DNA of 64,000 nucleotides from Marinobacter zhejiangensis (lineage in GTDB: Bacteria; Pseudomonadota; Gammaproteobacteria; Pseudomonadales; Oleiphilaceae), in the NCBI RefSeq assembly GCF_900114775.1, contig NZ_FOUE01000002.1, positions 248,001-312,000 on the forward strand, given 5' to 3'. This document shows, piece by piece, positions 47,449 to 56,213 of this stretch; position 1 is the first letter of the stretch, and each line of letters starts with the position of its first letter. Position numbers and translations under genes: made by a program. The notes under the pieces are model-generated. The model worked only from the letters and a program-made list of their open reading frames with translations, made no database searches and was not told the DNA's origin.

Positions 47449-48462
47449 ATGGCCGTACATAAAAAAACCGCGAGCCGCGGTTACGACATTATCGGAGATG
47501 TACACGGGTGCGCCCATACCTTGGTCCGCCTGTTGGATCAGATGGGCTATCGCAAGATCAATGGCGTCTACGAGCATCCACGGCGTCAGGCGATTTTTAT
47601 CGGCGATATCGTCGACCGGGGCCCGCGTATCCGGGAGTCGCTTCATCTGGTCCGGGATATGGTGGAGCACGGTTCGGCGCGAATGGTCATGGGCAACCAT
47701 GAGTACAATGCGCTGGGGTACTGTACCCGTGCACCGGCTGGGAGCGGCAAGAAGTGGCTCCGTGAGCATAACCCGCGCCACGACCGGCTTATCCGCGAAA
47801 CCCTGGACCAGTTCGAGCATTACCCTCAGGAGTGGAACGAGTTTCTTGAGTGGTTCTATACAATTCCCCTGTTCATCGAGGAAGACCATTTCCGGGTGGT
47901 GCACGCCTGCTGGGATAACGACCTGATTGAAAAGTTCAAAGCCGCGCAAGGGGGAGCCTGCATTGATGAGGACTTCCTGCAGGCATCGTCTGCGCTGGAA
48001 TCGTTTGCTGGTCAGGTGATGGACACACTGTTGCGGGGGACCGACCTCAAATTGCCAGAAGGCCTGGCGATCACTGGCAAGGATGGGTACGTGCGTCAGT
48101 TTTTCCGCACCAAGTTCTGGGCTGACAATCCGAAAACCTACCAGGATGTGGTGTTCCAGCCTGACCCGCTTCCCCCGGAAGTCTCCAGCCGGGTACTGAC
48201 CGCGGAGGAGCATGCGCAGTTGCTTAGCTACTCATCGACGGAGCTACCGGTATTTGTTGGCCATTACTGGATGGATGGCAGGCCGGAGCCGATTGCGCCC
48301 AACGTGGCCTGTATCGACTACAGTGCGGTCAAGTACGGCAAGTTGGTGGCCTACCGTATGGACGACGAACGTGAACTGTCGCGGGATAAGTTCGTCTATG
48401 TGGACGTAGAGCGTCCGGAACAGGGGAGTGACCCCTATTCTGAAGACAGCGTGGCGAGGTGA
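47449..48462 (+). CDS. Metallophosphoesterase (337 aa)
   Basis: A calcineurin-like phosphoesterase. Metal-ligand motifs in order: IIGDVHGCAHTL near residue 16, FIGDIVDRGP near 46, and VMGNHEYNAL near 80. A conserved His lies in VVHACWDN and another in FVGHYWM. The substrate could be a diadenosine tetraphosphate-like nucleotide or a phosphoprotein; family members vary. ATG 47449 comes two bases after the nadK stop, and the stop overlaps the rhomboid start, so the three are translationally coupled. Confidence 0.92.
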   Translation: MAVHKKTASRGYDIIGDVHGCAHTLVRLLDQMGYRKINGVYEHPRRQAIFIGDIVDRGPRIRESLHLVRDMVEHGSARMVMGNHEYNALGYCTRAPAGSGKKWLREHNPRHDRLIRETLDQFEHYPQEWNEFLEWFYTIPLFIEEDHFRVVHACWDNDLIEKFKAAQGGACIDEDFLQASSALESFAGQVMDTLLRGTDLKLPEGLAITGKDGYVRQFFRTKFWADNPKTYQDVVFQPDPLPPEVSSRVLTAEEHAQLLSYSSTELPVFVGHYWMDGRPEPIAPNVACIDYSAVKYGKLVAYRMDDERELSRDKFVYVDVERPEQGSDPYSEDSVAR

Positions 48463-49322
48463 CCTTGTACCGGATCAAACAGCTCGAAGCGGATGTGAAC
48501 CTCGCAGAGTTCAGCCGCTGGTTGCGTGAACAGGGGGTAAATCACCGGATTACTGCGGAGGGGAACTTCCAGGTTCTGTGGCTGGAAAATCCGGATTACA
48601 CAGATGCGGTACTGGCAGCACTCAACCAGTTCCTTGAATCCCCCGCGTTTCGGTCCGGGGTGCAGGACAGTAATCGTTCCCCGGTGTATAGGGGCGGCAG
48701 GTGGCAGCCTTCCCCACGCCATGCGCCGTTGGTGCTTTCGCTGATTGTGATCGCCGTTGTGGTGGCCTGGGTGACCGGGCAGGGGACCAGTGTGCTGTCA
48801 GCGAACCTGACGTTTGTGGATCCCCGCTACTACGAGTGGGGCACGTTTGCACAGCGGATGGCCTCGTTGGCGGATAGCCTGGCATCGGGCCAGGTCTGGC
48901 GACTGATTACCCCGGATTTCCTGCACTTCAGCTGGACCCATGTGATCTTTAATTCGGTGATGCTGTGGTTCCTGGGCAGTCAGGTTGAGTGGTTTGACGG
49001 CAGGGGGCGGTTGATTGCGCTGTTTCTGGTGAGCAGTCTGCTATCCAACGGGCTCCAGTATGCGGTGTCCGGCCCACTGTTTGGTGGGTTGTCCGGCGTG
49101 GTGTACGGCGTGCTCGGCTATTGCTGGCTCAGCCAGCAGCGATTGCCCCGCTTCCAGTTTCCGCCGGCATTGGTGGTGTTTGGGGTGGTCTGGATGGTTA
49201 TTGGTTTTACCCCATTGCCGGAATGGTTGGGACTTGGCAGGATGGCGAATGAAGCGCATCTCGGCGGCTTTGTCGCCGGACTGGTCATGGCGGTATTGCC
49301 GCCACGGGCTGTGCGGCGTTAA
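48459..49322 (+). CDS. Rhomboid intramembrane serine protease, GlpG-like (287 aa)
   Basis: A six-helix membrane protease cutting transmembrane segments. It has a soluble N-terminal domain (residues about 1-75, resembling the GlpG cytoplasmic domain) and a core with HVIFNSVMLWFLG (H-x3-N motif), GLSGVVYGVLGY (catalytic Ser) and NEAHLGGFVAGL (catalytic His). GTG 48459 overlaps the previous stop (GTGA), favouring this start; TTG 48465 is an alternative. It is a third distinct intramembrane or membrane protease in the window, alongside FtsH and the MrtJ-like enzyme. Confidence 0.93.
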   Translation: MTLYRIKQLEADVNLAEFSRWLREQGVNHRITAEGNFQVLWLENPDYTDAVLAALNQFLESPAFRSGVQDSNRSPVYRGGRWQPSPRHAPLVLSLIVIAVVVAWVTGQGTSVLSANLTFVDPRYYEWGTFAQRMASLADSLASGQVWRLITPDFLHFSWTHVIFNSVMLWFLGSQVEWFDGRGRLIALFLVSSLLSNGLQYAVSGPLFGGLSGVVYGVLGYCWLSQQRLPRFQFPPALVVFGVVWMVIGFTPLPEWLGLGRMANEAHLGGFVAGLVMAVLPPRAVRR

Positions 49323-49339
49323 GTTGCTTGATGGTGTTC

Positions 49340-49365
49340 AAAAAAAGCCCCACCAGAGGTGGGGC
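49340..49365 (-). terminator. Intrinsic terminator on minus strand
   Basis: The stem at 49347-49365 (8 bp, loop AGA on the plus strand) has seven A residues before it on the plus strand, so the U tract exists only for minus-strand transcription. No minus-strand gene lies upstream apart from the candidate small RNA; the plus-strand rhomboid transcript would meet the stem without a T run. Confidence 0.85.
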
Positions 49366-49424
49366 ATAAAAGAGCTATGAGCTCCTGATGAGAGAGACCA
49401 AATGAACGACCTTTGTCATTTGGT
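49340..49424 (-). ncRNA. Candidate Fur-regulated small RNA (about 85 nt)
   Basis: On the minus strand a promoter (TTGACC, then 18 bases, then TATCAT) is covered by a perfect Fur box. Transcription from about 49424 would give an RNA with a 5' hairpin (CCAAATGA / TCATTTGG, 8 bp), a mostly single-stranded pyrimidine-rich stretch (TCTCTCTCATCAGGAG), a small GAGCT/AGCTC stem and a perfect 8-bp terminator GCCCCACC-TCT-GGTGGGGC followed by seven T. This layout is that of RyhB/PrrF-type Hfq-dependent iron-sparing RNAs. No coding frame uses this strand here. Sequence similarity to known RNAs was not tested. Confidence 0.65.
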
Positions 49425-49429
49425 GGGGT

Positions 49430-49448
49430 AATGATAATCGTTATCATT
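49430..49448. promoter_or_regulatory. Fur box
   Basis: AATGATAATCGTTATCATT: both 8-base arms are perfectly symmetric around TCG and agree closely with the Fur consensus GATAATGATAATCATTATC. It overlaps the spacer and -10 of the minus-strand promoter described at 49431-49460. yeaC begins 55 bases away on the plus strand, where I see no good promoter. Confidence 0.9.
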
Positions 49449-49460
49449 TAATGGGGTCAA
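49431..49460 (-). promoter_or_regulatory. Promoter of the candidate small RNA
   Basis: On the minus strand the -35 is TTGACC (49460-49455) and the -10 is TATCAT (49436-49431), each 5 of 6 to consensus with an 18-base spacer. The Fur box lies across the spacer and -10, the classic position for repression. Confidence 0.65.
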
Positions 49461-49502
49461 CCCCAGAATGATAGTTATGTGCAATAAACTCGGAAAGATG
49501 TG

Positions 49503-49760
49503 ATGACATACCAGGAATTGATTGAGCGTATGGACCCATCGGTATACCGCAGCCTGCGTCAGGCGGTGGAGCTGGGTAAATGGCCTGATGGCCGGGTGCT
49601 GAGCGAGGAGCAGCGGGAGTTGTGCATGGAAGCTGTGCTGTACTATGAAAGCCAGCATATCCCCGAAGATCAGCGCGTAGGCTATATCGACCGGACCAAG
49701 AGTGATGGCAGTACCTGTGGTCCCGACGATGACGCTTCTCCCATCCGTATCATGAATTGA
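49503..49760 (+). CDS. yeaC: YeaC-family (DUF1315) small protein (85 aa)
   Basis: A small soluble protein of the DUF1315 family (E. coli YeaC), function unknown. Its helical N-terminal half is typical (MTYQELIERMDPSVYRSLRQ, then AVELGKWPDG), followed by LSEEQRELCMEAVLYYESQHIP. ATG 49503 is preferred over the adjoining GTG 49500; GGAAAG lies upstream. It precedes DUF2797 with an 8-base gap. The Fur box lies just upstream but points at the other strand's promoter. Confidence 0.9.
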   Translation: MTYQELIERMDPSVYRSLRQAVELGKWPDGRVLSEEQRELCMEAVLYYESQHIPEDQRVGYIDRTKSDGSTCGPDDDASPIRIMN

Positions 49761-49768
49761 GGTTGGGT

Positions 49769-50605
49769 TTGAACGCAGCAATTGATGTGATGGGGCGGCT
49801 CCGGAAAATGCCGGTTGAAGCCTCTAACCCGGTTAGCTATACCATCAAGGTCGGGGATACCCTGCTGCCTCTGAATGATCTCATTGGGCGTCAGGTCCAG
49901 ATTGATTTTGACGGGGTTATTCGCTGTATCCACTGCGACCGCACCACGAAGAAGAGCTTTAGCCAGGGTTTCTGTTACCCGTGCTTTCGTAAGCTGGCGG
50001 CTTGCGACAGTTGTATTGTCAGCCCTGAGAAGTGCCATTTCCATGAGGGCACCTGCCGTGAGCCGGAATGGGCAGAGACGCACTGTATGACGGAGCATGT
50101 GGTGTACCTCGCCAATTCGTCAGGACTGAAGGTCGGAATTACCCGTGCCTCCCAAGTGCCGATCCGGTGGATTGACCAGGGAGCAGTGGCCGCAATCCCC
50201 ATGCTGAGGGTTGCAACCCGGCAGCTGGCTGGCCTGGTTGAAGTGGCCTGCAAGCAGTACGTGGCGGACCGCACCAACTGGCGGGCCATGCTCAAGGGCG
50301 AGGTGTCGGAGCTGGATCTGGCCGCAGAGCGCAGCGCTCTGTTGCAGAAGATAGACGCCGAGCTGAGCGCTTTGCAGCAAGAGCATGGGCCAGAATCGCT
50401 GAGGGTGGTGGATGAGCCGGGCTTAAGTCTCAGTTATCCCGTCCAGGTCTGGCCCTTGAAGGTCAAAACCCATAATCTGGACAAAACCCCATCGGTGACC
50501 GGTGTGCTTCAAGGTATCAAGGGACAGTACCTGATTCTTGATACCGGTGTGATCAATATTCGCAAGTACACCGCCTATGAAGTCCGGTTTCAGGTCAGTG
50601 CCTGA
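49769..50605 (+). CDS. DUF2797-family zinc-ribbon-like protein (278 aa)
   Basis: Unknown function. Cysteine/histidine clusters suggest metal binding: IRCIHCDRTTKKSFSQGFCY, then PCFRKLAACDSC, and later CHFHEGTCREPEW. The following segment VVYLANSSGLKVGITRASQVPIRWIDQGA resembles the start of GIY-YIG-like domains (VYLA...LKVGIT). Both readings are mine. TTG 49769 has GAGG six bases upstream; TTG 49757 and TTG 49763 (closer to or overlapping that site) and ATG 49790 (further away) fit less well. It lies between yeaC and pepN on the same strand. Confidence 0.85.
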   Translation: MNAAIDVMGRLRKMPVEASNPVSYTIKVGDTLLPLNDLIGRQVQIDFDGVIRCIHCDRTTKKSFSQGFCYPCFRKLAACDSCIVSPEKCHFHEGTCREPEWAETHCMTEHVVYLANSSGLKVGITRASQVPIRWIDQGAVAAIPMLRVATRQLAGLVEVACKQYVADRTNWRAMLKGEVSELDLAAERSALLQKIDAELSALQQEHGPESLRVVDEPGLSLSYPVQVWPLKVKTHNLDKTPSVTGVLQGIKGQYLILDTGVINIRKYTAYEVRFQVSA

Positions 50606-50678
50606 AACCGGCGCCACAACGTCATAATTCCAACGATTCCCCCCCGGCGTATTACCGCCCTGTCAGCTGGAGAAAATC

Positions 50679-53318
50679 ATGCGAACAAATCAGCCTCGAA
50701 CCATTTACCTGAGCGAGTATCGCGTGCCGGCCTTTCTGGTCGATCATGTCGATCTCAGGTTTGAGCTGTTTGAGCAAGGTGCCCGGGTGCACAGTACCCT
50801 GGACGTTCGCCGTAATCCGGATTACCCGGAGCGGGCTGAACACCTGGAACTGGACGGTGACAGCTTGCGCCTGGAAGCGGTCAGCCTCAATGGCGTAACC
50901 CTGGAGGCAGACCACTATCAGGACCAGGGTGACAAACTGGTTGTTCTGTCCGTGCCAGACCAGTTCCAGTTGACGGTGGTGACCTGGATTGAACCGCAAA
51001 ACAACACCCGCCTGGAGGGACTCTATAAGTCATCGGGCATGTTCTGTACCCAGTGTGAGGCCGAGGGTTTCCGCTGTATTACCTTCTTCCCGGACCGGCC
51101 CGATGTCATGGCGCGTTTCCGGACCCGTATCGAGGCTGACAAATCGAGTTACCCGGTGTTGTTGTCCAACGGCAATGATATTGAGCGGGGCGAGCTGGCG
51201 GACGGCCGTCATTTTGTCACCTGGGAAGACCCGTTCCCCAAGCCCTGTTACCTGTTTGCACTGGTGGCGGGCGACCTGCTCCTGAAACAGGATACGTTTA
51301 CCACCTGCTCAGGCCGGGAGATCGATCTGCGTATCTATGTTGAGCCGCGCAACGCCACCAAGTGTGAGCATGCGATGGACTCGCTACAGCGGTCGATGCG
51401 CTGGGACGAAACGGTATACGGTCGCGAATACGACCTGGATATCTTCATGATCGTTGCGGTTGATGACTTCAATATGGGGGCCATGGAGAACAAGGGGCTC
51501 AACATCTTCAACTCCTCCTGTGTCCTGGCAAGCCCGGAAACCGCAACCGATGCTTCGTTTCAGCGTATCGAAGCGATTGTCGCCCATGAATACTTCCACA
51601 ACTGGTCCGGAAACCGGGTCACCTGCCGGGATTGGTTCCAGTTGAGCCTCAAGGAAGGCTTTACGGTCTTCCGTGATGCCGGATTCTCGGCAGATATGGG
51701 GTCCCCGATCGTTAAGCGGATTGAAGATGCCACTCTGATGCGGACTGCCCAGTTTGCTGAGGATGCTGGGCCTATGTCCCACCCGGTGCGGCCGTCGTCT
51801 TACATGGAAATCTCCAACTTCTATACCCTGACTATCTATGAGAAAGGGGCTGAAGTGGTGCGGATGATTCATACCCTGTTGGGGCCCGACTTGTTCCGTA
51901 AAGGCAGTGATCTGTATTTTGAACGCCACGATGGGCAGGCGGTAACCACCGATGATTTTGTGCGGGCTATGGAAGATGCCAGCGGGCGCGACCTGAGCCA
52001 GTTCCGGTTGTGGTATGAGCAGGCCGGCACCCCGGTGCTGACCGTGCGTGACGAGTTTGATGCCGAAGCCGGTATCTACCGGTTGTCGATTGAGCAGTCC
52101 ATCCCTGATACCGCCGGGCAAACCGACAAGAAGCCCCAGCACATTCCGTTTGCGCTGGGGCTGCTGGGGCCGGATGGCGAGGCTGTGCCGCTCCGTCTGT
52201 CGGAGAATGAAGCGGATGCCCCACTGGAGCGGGTGCTTGAGCTGACTGAGGCGCGTCATTCTTTCGAATTCCATGGTGTGCAGACGCAGCCAGTACCGTC
52301 CCTGTTGCGCGAGTTTTCCGCTCCGGTCCGAGTCGACTACCCGTGGACCCGGGAGCAACTGCTGTTCCTGATGAGCCATGACAGTGATGGTTTTAACCGC
52401 TGGGATGCTGGTCAACAGCTGGCCGTGGACGTCATTCGGTCATTGATGGACGGCGAAAACGGAGCCGTGGATGAGCGCCTGGTCGACGCTTATCGTGTTC
52501 TGCTGAACGATCCGGCACTGGACCAGGCTTTGGTGGCCAAGATGTTGCTGTTGCCGTCAGAGGCGTATTTGATTGAGCTGTCGAATGATGTGGATGTTCA
52601 GGCCATACATGAGGCTCGTACACGGGTTCTGGATCATTTGGCAAACGCCCTGCGGGATGATCTGCTGGCATGCTTCCACCGCAACGCCGGCTCAGGAGAC
52701 TACCAGTTAACGCCGGAGGCGATTGCCGGCCGCAGCTTGCGTAACACAGCCCTCGCCTGGTTGCTGCATATTGGTGATCAGGAGGCCTGCACGTTGGCGC
52801 AACAGCAGTTCGACGTGGCCGGCAACATGACCGATCGTTTGGGGGCTCTCCGTGCCTTGGTCAACTCCCGGTTTGTCGCCGAGCGAGAAGCCGCCTTGGA
52901 GACCTTTTACCAATGCTGGGAGGCTGATCCACAAGTTGTGGAGCAGTGGTTCTCCGTCCAGGCAGGCAGTCAGCAATCTGGAACGCTGGAGGCGATCAAG
53001 GCGCTGCTGCAACATCCGGCGTTTGACTGGAAAAACCCGAACAAAGTGCGTTCCGTGATTGGGGTGTTTGCCGGTCAGAACCTGGCCCAATTCCACCAGC
53101 CGGACGGCTCTGGCTACCGTTTCCTGGCCGATCAGGTCTGTCGACTGGACGATAGCAACCCGCAGATTGCGGCACGGCTCGTTTCCCCGCTGACCCGTTG
53201 GAAAAAATTTGCTCAGCCTTACTGCTCGGCGATGAAGGAAGCGCTGGAGACGGTTCGGGCAAAAGATGGGTTGTCAAAAGATGTCTATGAAGTGGTTCAC
53301 AAAAGCCTGCGGCCGTAG
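50679..53318 (+). CDS. pepN: Aminopeptidase N (879 aa)
   Basis: A zinc aminopeptidase (M1 family) that removes N-terminal residues from peptides. The exopeptidase motif GAMENKGLN lies about residues 265-273, and the zinc site HEYFHNWSGNRVTCRDWFQL with the downstream Glu in LKEGFTVFRD follows near 305-330. A long helical C-terminal part resembles E. coli PepN. It is a cytoplasmic protein without a signal peptide. It ends the nadK-to-pepN block. Confidence 0.97.
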   Translation: MRTNQPRTIYLSEYRVPAFLVDHVDLRFELFEQGARVHSTLDVRRNPDYPERAEHLELDGDSLRLEAVSLNGVTLEADHYQDQGDKLVVLSVPDQFQLTVVTWIEPQNNTRLEGLYKSSGMFCTQCEAEGFRCITFFPDRPDVMARFRTRIEADKSSYPVLLSNGNDIERGELADGRHFVTWEDPFPKPCYLFALVAGDLLLKQDTFTTCSGREIDLRIYVEPRNATKCEHAMDSLQRSMRWDETVYGREYDLDIFMIVAVDDFNMGAMENKGLNIFNSSCVLASPETATDASFQRIEAIVAHEYFHNWSGNRVTCRDWFQLSLKEGFTVFRDAGFSADMGSPIVKRIEDATLMRTAQFAEDAGPMSHPVRPSSYMEISNFYTLTIYEKGAEVVRMIHTLLGPDLFRKGSDLYFERHDGQAVTTDDFVRAMEDASGRDLSQFRLWYEQAGTPVLTVRDEFDAEAGIYRLSIEQSIPDTAGQTDKKPQHIPFALGLLGPDGEAVPLRLSENEADAPLERVLELTEARHSFEFHGVQTQPVPSLLREFSAPVRVDYPWTREQLLFLMSHDSDGFNRWDAGQQLAVDVIRSLMDGENGAVDERLVDAYRVLLNDPALDQALVAKMLLLPSEAYLIELSNDVDVQAIHEARTRVLDHLANALRDDLLACFHRNAGSGDYQLTPEAIAGRSLRNTALAWLLHIGDQEACTLAQQQFDVAGNMTDRLGALRALVNSRFVAEREAALETFYQCWEADPQVVEQWFSVQAGSQQSGTLEAIKALLQHPAFDWKNPNKVRSVIGVFAGQNLAQFHQPDGSGYRFLADQVCRLDDSNPQIAARLVSPLTRWKKFAQPYCSAMKEALETVRAKDGLSKDVYEVVHKSLRP

Positions 53319-53498
53319 TGGGTGGGTCACCCGGCCTGTGACACTTCACCAACAAAAATCGCACTTTTGGACGATGACCTTTATTGGCTATTCGTCTAAC
53401 CTGAATTTCACTTGGAGGACCGGATTGCCCTCGTTAGTACAATAATAAAGCACAACAAGACGCCTGATAGGCATATAGACTCACCTAAGGTTGATAAC

Positions 53499-54887
53499 AT
53501 GCTGAACAATAAAAATTTGCTTCTGGGTGGCCTTTTCGCGCTGTCGGTTGCGGCAGCACCAGCGCTTGGCGCGGTATCCGCCAGCGAAGCGGCTCGCCTG
53601 GGTAATGACCTGACCCCTTTTGGCTCCATAAAAGCGGGTAACGCCGCTGGCACTATTCCGGCCTGGACTGGTGGTTTGACGACGCCCCCGGCTGGCTACG
53701 AACGTAGTGGTCAGCACCACATTGATCCATTCCCGGGTGATCAACCGCAGTTCACCATCACCGCTGCGAACATGAGTCAGTACAAGGGGCAGCTATCCGA
53801 TGGCGTTCGGGCGCTGCTGGAAACCTACCCCACCTCGTTCCAGGTGCCGGTCTACATCTCTCGCCGCACCCATGCCGTACCGGAGTGGGTTGAGGACAAT
53901 GTCCGCAAGAATGCCGTGAGTGCGACCATTGTGGGTGAGGGCGCCGGGCTTGATGGTGCTTATGGCGGATACCCTTTCCCAATCCTCAGTGGCTCCAATG
54001 AGGAAAAGGCCTGGCAGGTAATGTGGAACCATCTGACCCGTTGGCGTGGTGTCTCTGTAACGCGCCGCGCCAGTGAAGTGGCGGTTCAGGGCAACGGTGA
54101 TTACTCTCTGGTTACCTCTCAGCAAGAAGCCTTCTTCAATTTTTACAACCCGGAGGGGGATGAAGGCGATCTGGATAATGTGATTTTCTATTACCTCTCA
54201 TTTACCCAGTCGCCGCCGCGTCTGGCGGGTGGTGCGATCCTGATCCACGAGACCCTGAACCAGATCATCAACCCCCGTAATGGGTGGGGATATAACGCTG
54301 GCCAGCGTCGGGTTCGTCGTGCTCCCAACCTGGGTTACGACTCGCCGATTGCCGCTGCTGACAACCTGCGTACGGCGGACGATACCGATATCTTTAACGG
54401 CGCGTTGGACCGCTACAACTGGAGTTATGAGGGCGTCAAAGAGATCTACGTCCCTTACAACAACTACCGGCTGAGCGAGGACGGCCTGCCGTACTCTGAA
54501 ATTTTGGGCGTGGCACACGTTAACCCGGAGCTGACTCGTTGGGAACTGCACCGGGTGCATGTGGTTGAGGCAAGCCTGAAGGACGGTGAGCGCCACATAT
54601 ACAGCAAACGCCGTTTCTATGTTGATGAAGACAGCTGGAACATATTGCTGGTGGACCAGTACGACGGTCGTGGCCAGCTCTGGCGCGTGACCTTCGGGAT
54701 GGCCATCAACTATTACGAGCTGCCGGGCGTCTGGACCGTTCTGGATGTGTACCACGACCTTCAGGCGCGTCGGTATCACGTGCTTGGGCTTGATACCGAA
54801 GAGCCTGGCACTCGTGTGTTCAGCAACGAAGTACCGAACCGTCGTTACTACTCGCCGGCCTCGTTGCGCCGTCGCAGCGTGCGTTAA
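53499..54887 (+). CDS. DUF1329-family periplasmic protein (462 aa)
   Basis: A secreted protein with a signal peptide (MLNNKNLLLGGLFALSVAAA, then PALGAVSA, cleavage near residue 28). The DUF1329 family (PF07044) has a lipid-carrier-like LolA/LolB-type fold in available descriptions. CTAAGG sits 8 bases before ATG 53499, which is why I reject the longer upstream frame. It is followed by a YCF48-like beta-propeller and an MMPL exporter, a combination repeated in pseudomonads and Marinobacter. The usual DUF1302 partner is not in the window. Confidence 0.88.
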   Translation: MLNNKNLLLGGLFALSVAAAPALGAVSASEAARLGNDLTPFGSIKAGNAAGTIPAWTGGLTTPPAGYERSGQHHIDPFPGDQPQFTITAANMSQYKGQLSDGVRALLETYPTSFQVPVYISRRTHAVPEWVEDNVRKNAVSATIVGEGAGLDGAYGGYPFPILSGSNEEKAWQVMWNHLTRWRGVSVTRRASEVAVQGNGDYSLVTSQQEAFFNFYNPEGDEGDLDNVIFYYLSFTQSPPRLAGGAILIHETLNQIINPRNGWGYNAGQRRVRRAPNLGYDSPIAAADNLRTADDTDIFNGALDRYNWSYEGVKEIYVPYNNYRLSEDGLPYSEILGVAHVNPELTRWELHRVHVVEASLKDGERHIYSKRRFYVDEDSWNILLVDQYDGRGQLWRVTFGMAINYYELPGVWTVLDVYHDLQARRYHVLGLDTEEPGTRVFSNEVPNRRYYSPASLRRRSVR

Positions 54888-55018
54888 GGAAATAAAGAAA
54901 AATTACGATGAAGCAGGAACAGACCGGAAGTCGTGAGGCTGCCGGTCTACTTTTACATGGGAGCGGTATTCTCAGTCGCCCCCACAGAGACACTTAACAA
55001 ACATAATAGGCACACTTA

Positions 55019-56164
55019 ATGGCTACACGGTTGACGTGCAAGACCCTGGGTTCGGCCTGCCTTGGAATGACCATGGCATGCTCCGCCCCTGCGGCTTTTG
55101 CCCTGACGGACATCCTCGAAACCCCGGCCAGGGAAACAAGGCTGGCTCCCACCCACTTGCTGACGGACGTAGACTCCGCAGGCGAGCGCATCGTTGCGGT
55201 TGGTGAGCGGGGCCATATCATTTTCTCTGATGATGAAGGTAAGTCGTGGACCCAGGGACATGTGCCCGTGTCGGTGACCCTCACTGCTGTCGACTTTATC
55301 GGGCCCGAGACTGGCTGGGCGGTAGGACACAGTGGCGTTGTGCTCAAGTCTGAGGACGCCGGTGCGAATTGGGCCGTGCAGTTGGACGGTGTTCAGGCTG
55401 CTGAGCTGGCCATTGCTGGTAAGGAAGAGCGTGCCGCCGAGCTCGAAGCAAAAATCGAGGAGGCACCGGAAGAAGAGCGGGGCGACCTGGAATGGGCGCT
55501 GGATGACCTCTACTTCTCCATAGAGAACATGCGTGCGGATATGGACATCGGGCCGGTAAACCCGTTGCTGGACGTGTGGTTTGAGAATGACCAGTTCGGT
55601 TTCGTGGTGGGTGCCTACGGCATGCTGCTGCGGACCGAGGATGGTGGCGCCAGCTGGCAAGACTGGTCGGGTCGTTTGGACAATTCGTCTGGCTACCACC
55701 TTAATGCGGTCACCCGTATTACCGGAGGAGCCCTGGCCATTGTGGGTGAAGCTGGGCAGATTCACGTCTCTGTGGATCACGGTGAAACCTGGGAACTGCG
55801 CGACAGCCCCTATCCCGGTTCCCTGTTCGGTGTGATTGGCACCGGTAACGTAAACGAAATCCTGGCCTTTGGGCTTCGTGGCAATGTATTGCTGTCCACG
55901 GATTTGGGCAAGTCCTGGAATATCGTACCGAGTGGTGCGAGTGCCACGCTTAATGGTGGCATGGTGTCAGAAGACGGTCGAATTACTCTCGTAGGCAATG
56001 GCGGTGTCATTCTGGTGAGCTCTAACGATGCTGAAAGCTTCCGCCAGTCTTATCGCGAGGACCGGGAGGGTGTGATGAGCGTGGTGCCGGTATCCGACAC
56101 CAATATTCTCATTGTGGGTGAGCACGGTGCCACGGTCACTGATGCTCGCGGACAAGACCTTTAA
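55019..56164 (+). CDS. YCF48-like beta-propeller protein (381 aa)
   Basis: A secreted seven-bladed-propeller-type protein. Signal peptide MATRLTCKTLGSACLGMTMA...AFA, then BNR-like repeats with S-x-D-x-G-x-x-W cores: SDDEGKSWTQGH, SEDAGANWAVQL, TEDGGASWQDWSG, SVDHGETWELRD, STDLGKSWNIVP. A charged helical insertion (about residues 120-165, AELAIAGKEERAAELEAKIEE) interrupts the propeller. Such proteins in this gene set may act as periplasmic accessory factors to the exporter downstream. The exact role is unknown. Confidence 0.88.
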   Translation: MATRLTCKTLGSACLGMTMACSAPAAFALTDILETPARETRLAPTHLLTDVDSAGERIVAVGERGHIIFSDDEGKSWTQGHVPVSVTLTAVDFIGPETGWAVGHSGVVLKSEDAGANWAVQLDGVQAAELAIAGKEERAAELEAKIEEAPEEERGDLEWALDDLYFSIENMRADMDIGPVNPLLDVWFENDQFGFVVGAYGMLLRTEDGGASWQDWSGRLDNSSGYHLNAVTRITGGALAIVGEAGQIHVSVDHGETWELRDSPYPGSLFGVIGTGNVNEILAFGLRGNVLLSTDLGKSWNIVPSGASATLNGGMVSEDGRITLVGNGGVILVSSNDAESFRQSYREDREGVMSVVPVSDTNILIVGEHGATVTDARGQDL

Positions 56165-56213
56165 TTACGCCCTGTTGCGGCGAAACTGACAGATTTGAAG
56201 AGGGGCTTATTTA

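Noticed and set aside
49347-49365. Terminator of the rhomboid gene on the plus strand
   Set aside because: The stem is strong but is followed by ATAAAAG on the plus strand; the T tract is present only for minus-strand transcription.
49323-49502. Fur box as the control site of yeaC
   Set aside because: I found no plausible plus-strand promoter around it (TTGTCA has no -10 at proper spacing), whereas promoter and terminator agree on the minus strand. Bidirectional control cannot be excluded.
51384-52415. Minus-strand open frame opposite pepN (343 codons)
   Set aside because: Shadow of pepN; no supporting motif or ribosome site.
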